The notes under the pieces were generated by a model that was not told the DNA's origin, made no database searches, and was given only the letters and a program-made list of their open reading frames with translations. The position numbers were made by a program, and so were the translations under genes. A stretch of DNA of 64,000 nucleotides from Bacillota bacterium (GTDB lineage: Bacteria > Bacillota > DTU030 > DUMP01). The stretch is from the NCBI GenBank assembly GCA_030154105.1, contig JASKKP010000002.1:113667-177666 (forward strand), written 5' to 3'. Within the stretch, counting starts at the first letter, position 1; each line of letters begins with the position of its first letter. This document shows positions 59,828-64,000 of this stretch, piece after piece.

Positions 59828-60432
59828 ATGAGGGCTTATCCGAATTCCATTATGATGTGCTTCGGGAAGTGGGCAATATCGGTGCCGGCAATGCGGCGAC
59901 CGCCCTGGCGCAGCTTGTCGGACGCCCCATTCATATGGAGGTTCCCGCCGTTCTCTGGGTTCCGCTAGACGAGGTTGCCGCACACTTGGGCGGGCCAGAG
60001 AAACCGGTTGCCGGGATCCTGTTCAGAGTTGAAGGCGAGGCGCCGGCGACCATTCTCTTTGCCCTTCCGTTAACCCAGGCTTATACGCTGCTCGATATCA
60101 TCCTAGGGCGTCCCTTGGGAGCAACTGCCACTTTGGGCGAACTCGAGCAGTCTGCCCTGCAGGAGACCGGCAACATCCTAACCGGCGCGTATCTCAATTC
60201 CCTCAATACCTTTACCCATTTAGGTTTTCGCCCCACCGTACCTGCCCTAGCCGTGGACATGGCCGGCGCGGTGCTGGATTACGTGCTGGCGGAATTTGGG
60301 CAAATGGCGGATCAGGTCCTACTCATCGAAACCGAATTCCAGGCGGAAGGTCAGGAGATAACCGGCTACTTCTTTCTGGTCCCTGAGCCTCCCTCCCTGA
60401 ATGTTATCTTCCGAGCCCTGGGGGTGGGGTAA
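59824..60432 (+). CDS. cheC: CheY-P phosphatase CheC
   Basis: REVGNIGAGNAATALAQLVGRPI and QETGNILTGAYLNSL ExxN motifs. Confidence 0.95.
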   Translation: MNEGLSEFHYDVLREVGNIGAGNAATALAQLVGRPIHMEVPAVLWVPLDEVAAHLGGPEKPVAGILFRVEGEAPATILFALPLTQAYTLLDIILGRPLGATATLGELEQSALQETGNILTGAYLNSLNTFTHLGFRPTVPALAVDMAGAVLDYVLAEFGQMADQVLLIETEFQAEGQEITGYFFLVPEPPSLNVIFRALGVG

Positions 60433-60915
60433 GTGGGCGAAGTGCGCCGGGTAGGGATGGCCGATCTGGCGGCAGGCCGGGATCCGGTGGTGCTGGTGAC
60501 CATCGGCTTGGGCTCGTGCGTTGGGGTGGCTCTTTACGATGACCAGGCTAAGGTGGGTGGATTGGCGCACATCATGCTGCCTCAGGCGAACGGGCTGCCG
60601 GTAACCAATCCGGCTAAATTTGCCGACACTGCCCTTCCCCTGTTGGTGAAAAAGATGGAGGAGTTGGGAGCTGATCCGCGGCGGCTTACGGCCAAAATTG
60701 CGGGCGGGGCGCAGATGTTTCAACTGGCCCAGCCTACAGAGATGATGCGCATCGGAGAGCGCAACACGGAGGCGGTACTCAGCTGGCTCCGGGTGGCTGG
60801 TATCCGGGTGGTGGCCCAGGACACCGGCGGCAGCTGGGGGCGGACGATTGAACTAGATACCAGCACGGGCGAACTTAGGGTAAAGACCATTGCCCACGGG
60901 GAAAAGCGGCTGTAA
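60433..60915 (+). CDS. cheD: Chemoreceptor glutamine deamidase CheD
   Basis: VTIGLGSCVGVALYD (Cys), GGLAHIMLPQ (His), KIAGGAQMF. Confidence 0.96.
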   Translation: MGEVRRVGMADLAAGRDPVVLVTIGLGSCVGVALYDDQAKVGGLAHIMLPQANGLPVTNPAKFADTALPLLVKKMEELGADPRRLTAKIAGGAQMFQLAQPTEMMRIGERNTEAVLSWLRVAGIRVVAQDTGGSWGRTIELDTSTGELRVKTIAHGEKRL

Positions 60916-60936
60916 GGAGGTTCCTTAGAGAAAGGA

Positions 60937-61737
60937 GTGACGCTGGTGGACGAAGGCGACCTCTGGCGGCGATACCGGGAGAACCAGGACCAGGCGGCCT
61001 GGGAGAAGCTGGTTGAGCTGTATGCACCGCTGGTTAAACATGTGGCAGCGCGGTTGCGCCTTGTCTTGCCGGCGCATGTGGAGTTCGAAGATTTGGTTAG
61101 TAGTGGCGTCTTCGGGCTGCTCGCCGCTATCGAACGCTTTCAGCCAGAACGGGGGATCAAGTTCGAGACCTTTGCGACGCCCCGGATCCGGGGGGCAATC
61201 CTCGACAGCCTGCGGGCGGCCGATTGGGCACCGCGTTCACTCCGCCAGCAGGAGCGCCGCTTATCCCAGGCTTATGGCAGGCTTGAGCGCAGGCTAGGGC
61301 GGCCGGCCACGGCGCGGGAAGTATGCGAGGAGCTGGGGGTAACTTTACAGGAGCTCAGGGCTCTGGAGCGCGAGGTGAGCCAGGCGGTACTTCTTTCCCT
61401 TGATGCTGCCCTCAAGGGGCCGGAAGAAGGAGAAGAGATTACGCTAGGAGCCAGGATTGCTTCGGAGTATGGGGATCCCGTCTTGGCTCTAGAGCAGGAA
61501 GAAAAGAAGCGTCTTCTGGCCGCAGCCATCCGCGAGCTTCCCGAAAAAGAAAAGCTCGTCATTGCGCTTTATTACTATGAAGACCTTAATATTAAAGAGA
61601 TTGCCCAGGTGCTTAAGGTAACGGAGTCGCGCGTGTCGCAACTACATACCCGGGCGCTTCTTCGGCTTCGCGGCAAGCTTGGCCGTTACCAGGAGGAGCT
61701 CGAGCTGGCTGAACGTACCCAGAACACCGGACTTTAG
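60937..61737 (+). CDS. sigD: Flagellar sigma factor SigD/FliA
   Basis: FEDLVSSGVFGLLAAIERFQPERGIKFETFATPRIRGAILDSLRAADWAPRSLR; YYYEDLNIKEIAQVLKVTESRVSQLHTRAL. Confidence 0.97.
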   Translation: MTLVDEGDLWRRYRENQDQAAWEKLVELYAPLVKHVAARLRLVLPAHVEFEDLVSSGVFGLLAAIERFQPERGIKFETFATPRIRGAILDSLRAADWAPRSLRQQERRLSQAYGRLERRLGRPATAREVCEELGVTLQELRALEREVSQAVLLSLDAALKGPEEGEEITLGARIASEYGDPVLALEQEEKKRLLAAAIRELPEKEKLVIALYYYEDLNIKEIAQVLKVTESRVSQLHTRALLRLRGKLGRYQEELELAERTQNTGL

Positions 61738-61776
61738 GCGCCCCATAAGAGTAGAGAGGAGGGTGAGGAAAGTGGG

Positions 61777-62085
61777 GTGAGGGGCGTAGATCTACAGGTA
61801 ATGGTCCCGCGGCTTGAGGATGTCAGCCGCGTACAACGCCGGGGCGATGAAGGACCGGCCCAAGAACGCTTTGCCGCCCAGTTCACCCAACAGTTAGAAG
61901 AACGGCGGCAGGCCGTGGCCGAAACACCGAAGCCGGCAGAGCAGAGGGTGGACCACCTGTTGCAAGAAAATAGGCAACCTAATGCGCAAAACCGCCAGGA
62001 AAGGCGCCGTCAACGGCGGGAGAAAAGGGAGATTCCGGCCGGTCCTGAGAGCGAGCCTGGGCGGCGCTTGGATGTGCGCACTTAA
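61777..62085 (+). CDS. Hypothetical small charged protein downstream of sigD
   Basis: Tight packing and same strand; Gln/Arg/Glu-rich, RRQRREKREI. Confidence 0.65.
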   Translation: MRGVDLQVMVPRLEDVSRVQRRGDEGPAQERFAAQFTQQLEERRQAVAETPKPAEQRVDHLLQENRQPNAQNRQERRRQRREKREIPAGPESEPGRRLDVRT

Positions 62086-62134
62086 TCGTTATCTTAGCCC
62101 TGTGCGCAGTGTAGGTTAAAAGGAGGCGAGAGCG

Positions 62135-62572
62135 ATGCCTATGGCCGTTCTGGCGCTGCTGGCTTTTGCGGCCGGCTATGCCGGCGGCTTCCTGGCCTGG
62201 CGCCAGGCTAGAAAGAAGGACGTGGAAGAGTTCAGGAGCGCTGCGGAAGCCCTTCTTTCCGAGCTCACCCAGGCTGCAGCCGAGGCCACCGACGCGGTGG
62301 CCAAGGAGCGGCTACGCTTGGAAAAGCTGCTGGCAGAAGGCCACAAAGAAATTTTGCCTCCGACTTCGGACCAGGGCGGGAGTATTCCTGGCCAGGCCTC
62401 AACCCCAGATGAGCGCCGGCCTTCGCCTATAGAGGAAGCCGAAAAAAAGGTTCTGGCCCTGGCCGGCGCCGGCAAAGACGTTGCAGCGATAGCCCAAAGC
62501 CTCGGCTTGGGTCGGGGAGAGGTGGAGCTGATACTGAACCTCAGGCCGGAGGCCAGACGGTGCCAGGCGTAA
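62135..62572 (+). CDS. Membrane-anchored coiled-coil/HTH protein, SwrB-position (DUF6115-like)
   Basis: N-terminal TM, coiled coil, C-terminal GKDVAAIAQSLGLGRGEVELILNL; between sigD and rpsB. Confidence 0.8.
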   Translation: MPMAVLALLAFAAGYAGGFLAWRQARKKDVEEFRSAAEALLSELTQAAAEATDAVAKERLRLEKLLAEGHKEILPPTSDQGGSIPGQASTPDERRPSPIEEAEKKVLALAGAGKDVAAIAQSLGLGRGEVELILNLRPEARRCQA

Positions 62573-62617
62573 TAATACCCGCCCCGGCAGGCATAATATA
62601 CCAGGAGGTGGTGTGGC

Positions 62618-63148
62618 GTGCCGGGGTGCGGGGCGAAGAGGGCCCAAGGGGTTTTTTACCGCGGAGTTATTTTCGGCCTGGGGTTGGGGGTTGGCTTGTC
62701 CTTAGTCGTTTTAGGGATCGTTTTTTTGCACGGCGTAACCGTGCACATTCCAGGGTCTTACTTGGCCCAAACGCTCAGTAACCAGGCCCAGAACGAACTG
62801 AGGGAAAACCTGCCATCCATCTTGGGCCAAGCACGCAGGATGGTGCCGGATCTGGTGCGCCCAGAACTCCGGCGGCGTCTCGGAGCTGCCAAAATGGAAT
62901 TCTACGGGGTGAGCATTACGGTACCGCCGGAGTCCCTCGTCGGCCTCGAAACGTACCTGATAGGGGTTGTAGAGGAAACGGTGGGCCGAGTGCTCAGCGG
63001 AATGGCAGCCCAACTTGTTTCTCCGGCCGGGAAAGCTCCACTGGACAACGCTTTCGAACGGGCCTTGCGCCGGGACCTGAACGGCAGAACACTGCGGCTA
63101 GGTTTGTTTGGCCCGTTTACCGTGCCGGTCAAGGTGGTTATGCAGTAG
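62618..63148 (+). CDS. Hypothetical single-TM protein
   Basis: GVIFGLGLGVGLSLVVLGIVFL TM segment; upstream aggaggtg RBS. Confidence 0.72.
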   Translation: MPGCGAKRAQGVFYRGVIFGLGLGVGLSLVVLGIVFLHGVTVHIPGSYLAQTLSNQAQNELRENLPSILGQARRMVPDLVRPELRRRLGAAKMEFYGVSITVPPESLVGLETYLIGVVEETVGRVLSGMAAQLVSPAGKAPLDNAFERALRRDLNGRTLRLGLFGPFTVPVKVVMQ

Positions 63149-63163
63149 ATGACTTAAGCGATA

Positions 63164-63192
63164 TTGCTATGCCCGGCAAGGTATGGTATACT
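63164..63192 (+). promoter_or_regulatory. Sigma-A-type promoter for rpsB
   Basis: TTGCTA-N17-TATACT. Confidence 0.78.
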
Positions 63193-63291
63193 ACTGCCGG
63201 CTAACTACACACGCTCCTCGACTCGGTCAGCGGTGCCGGATGGTTCTGGCCGGGAAAGAAAGGAGCGGAGGAAAAACTGGGAGGTTAAAGA

Positions 63292-63999
63292 ATGGCAGTA
63301 ATTACCATGAAGCAGCTTCTGGAGTCAGGGGTTCACTTTGGGCACCAGACGCGGCGTTGGAACCCCAAGATGGCGGAGTACATCTTTACCGAACGCAACG
63401 GCATCTACATCATCGACCTGCAAAAAACCGTAAAGAAGGTTGAGGAAGCGTACAACTTTGTACGCGACCTGGCGGCGCAGGGCGGCTCCATCCTCTTCGT
63501 CGGCACGAAGAAACAAGCCCAGGAGTCGATTAAAGAGGAAGCCGAGCGGTGCGGGATGTACTATGTGAACGTGCGCTGGTTGGGCGGTATGCTGACTAAC
63601 TACCAAACCATCAAGCGGCGCATAGCCCGCCTGGGAGAGCTGGAGAAGATGGAAGCAGAAGGCGTGTTCAACGTGCTGCCTAAAAAAGAGGTTATGCAGC
63701 TTAAAGCGGAGAAAGAGCGCCTTAACAAATATCTGGGCGGGATCAAGAACATGCCTGGCTTACCCCAGGCGCTTTACGTGGTAGATCCGCGCAAAGAGCA
63801 CATCGCGGTGTCCGAGGCTCGGAAACTGGGTATTCCGATTGTGGCGATTGTAGACACGAATTGTGACCCGGATGAAGTGGACTATGTTATTCCGGGCAAC
63901 GACGACGCCATCCGGGCGGTAAAGCTTTTGACCTCCAAAATAGCTGATGCCGTCCTTGAAGGCAAGCAGGGCGAGCAAGTAGCTGCCGAGGCTGAGTAA
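63292..63999 (+). CDS. rpsB: 30S ribosomal protein S2
   Basis: [41 protein letters not shown]. Confidence 0.98.
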   Translation: MAVITMKQLLESGVHFGHQTRRWNPKMAEYIFTERNGIYIIDLQKTVKKVEEAYNFVRDLAAQGGSILFVGTKKQAQESIKEEAERCGMYYVNVRWLGGMLTNYQTIKRRIARLGELEKMEAEGVFNVLPKKEVMQLKAEKERLNKYLGGIKNMPGLPQALYVVDPRKEHIAVSEARKLGIPIVAIVDTNCDPDEVDYVIPGNDDAIRAVKLLTSKIADAVLEGKQGEQVAAEAE

Positions 64000-64000
64000 A

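Noticed and set aside
1-64000. Search for CRISPR arrays, transposons, prophage, tRNA/rRNA, toxin-antitoxin or defence islands
   Set aside because: No regularly spaced repeats, transposase/integrase (other than housekeeping xerC) or such gene sets found in the sequence or ORF track.

Overview
The window looks like core chromosome from a GC-rich, probably thermophilic, spore-forming Firmicute (Moorella / Desulfotomaculum-like gene order; taxon is inference). Almost everything is on the + strand. It runs: fatty-acid synthesis (partial fabK-fabD-fabG-acpP-fabF), rnc-spoVS-smc-ftsY, ylxM-ffh-rpsP-khpA-ylqD-rimM-trmD-rplS-lepB-rbgA-rnhB-yraN, a small accessory block (~16.4-20.4 kb: saccharopine-dehydrogenase C-terminal fragment, FGGY kinase, short lytic transglycosylase, nitrilase-family hydrolase), yifB/comM, a split NHEJ operon (ku, ATP-dependent ligase, LigD-type polymerase), dprA-topA-trmFO-xerC-hslVU-codY, then a c-di-GMP-I (GEMM) riboswitch leading a ~28 kb flagellar/chemotaxis operon (flgB to sigD), three small poorly characterised proteins, and rpsB. 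I see no CRISPR array, transposase, prophage, tRNA or rRNA, and no obvious new defence-type system. The most interesting signals are: a possible terminator/anti-terminator switch around the GEMM aptamer; the split NHEJ operon with a sigma-G-like promoter candidate; a hairpin covering the yifB ribosome-binding site; two 5'-truncated genes around the FGGY kinase; a receiver-less CheB; hairpins flanking flgE; and a SwrB-position membrane/HTH protein. Homology statements come from reading the translations, not from database searches.
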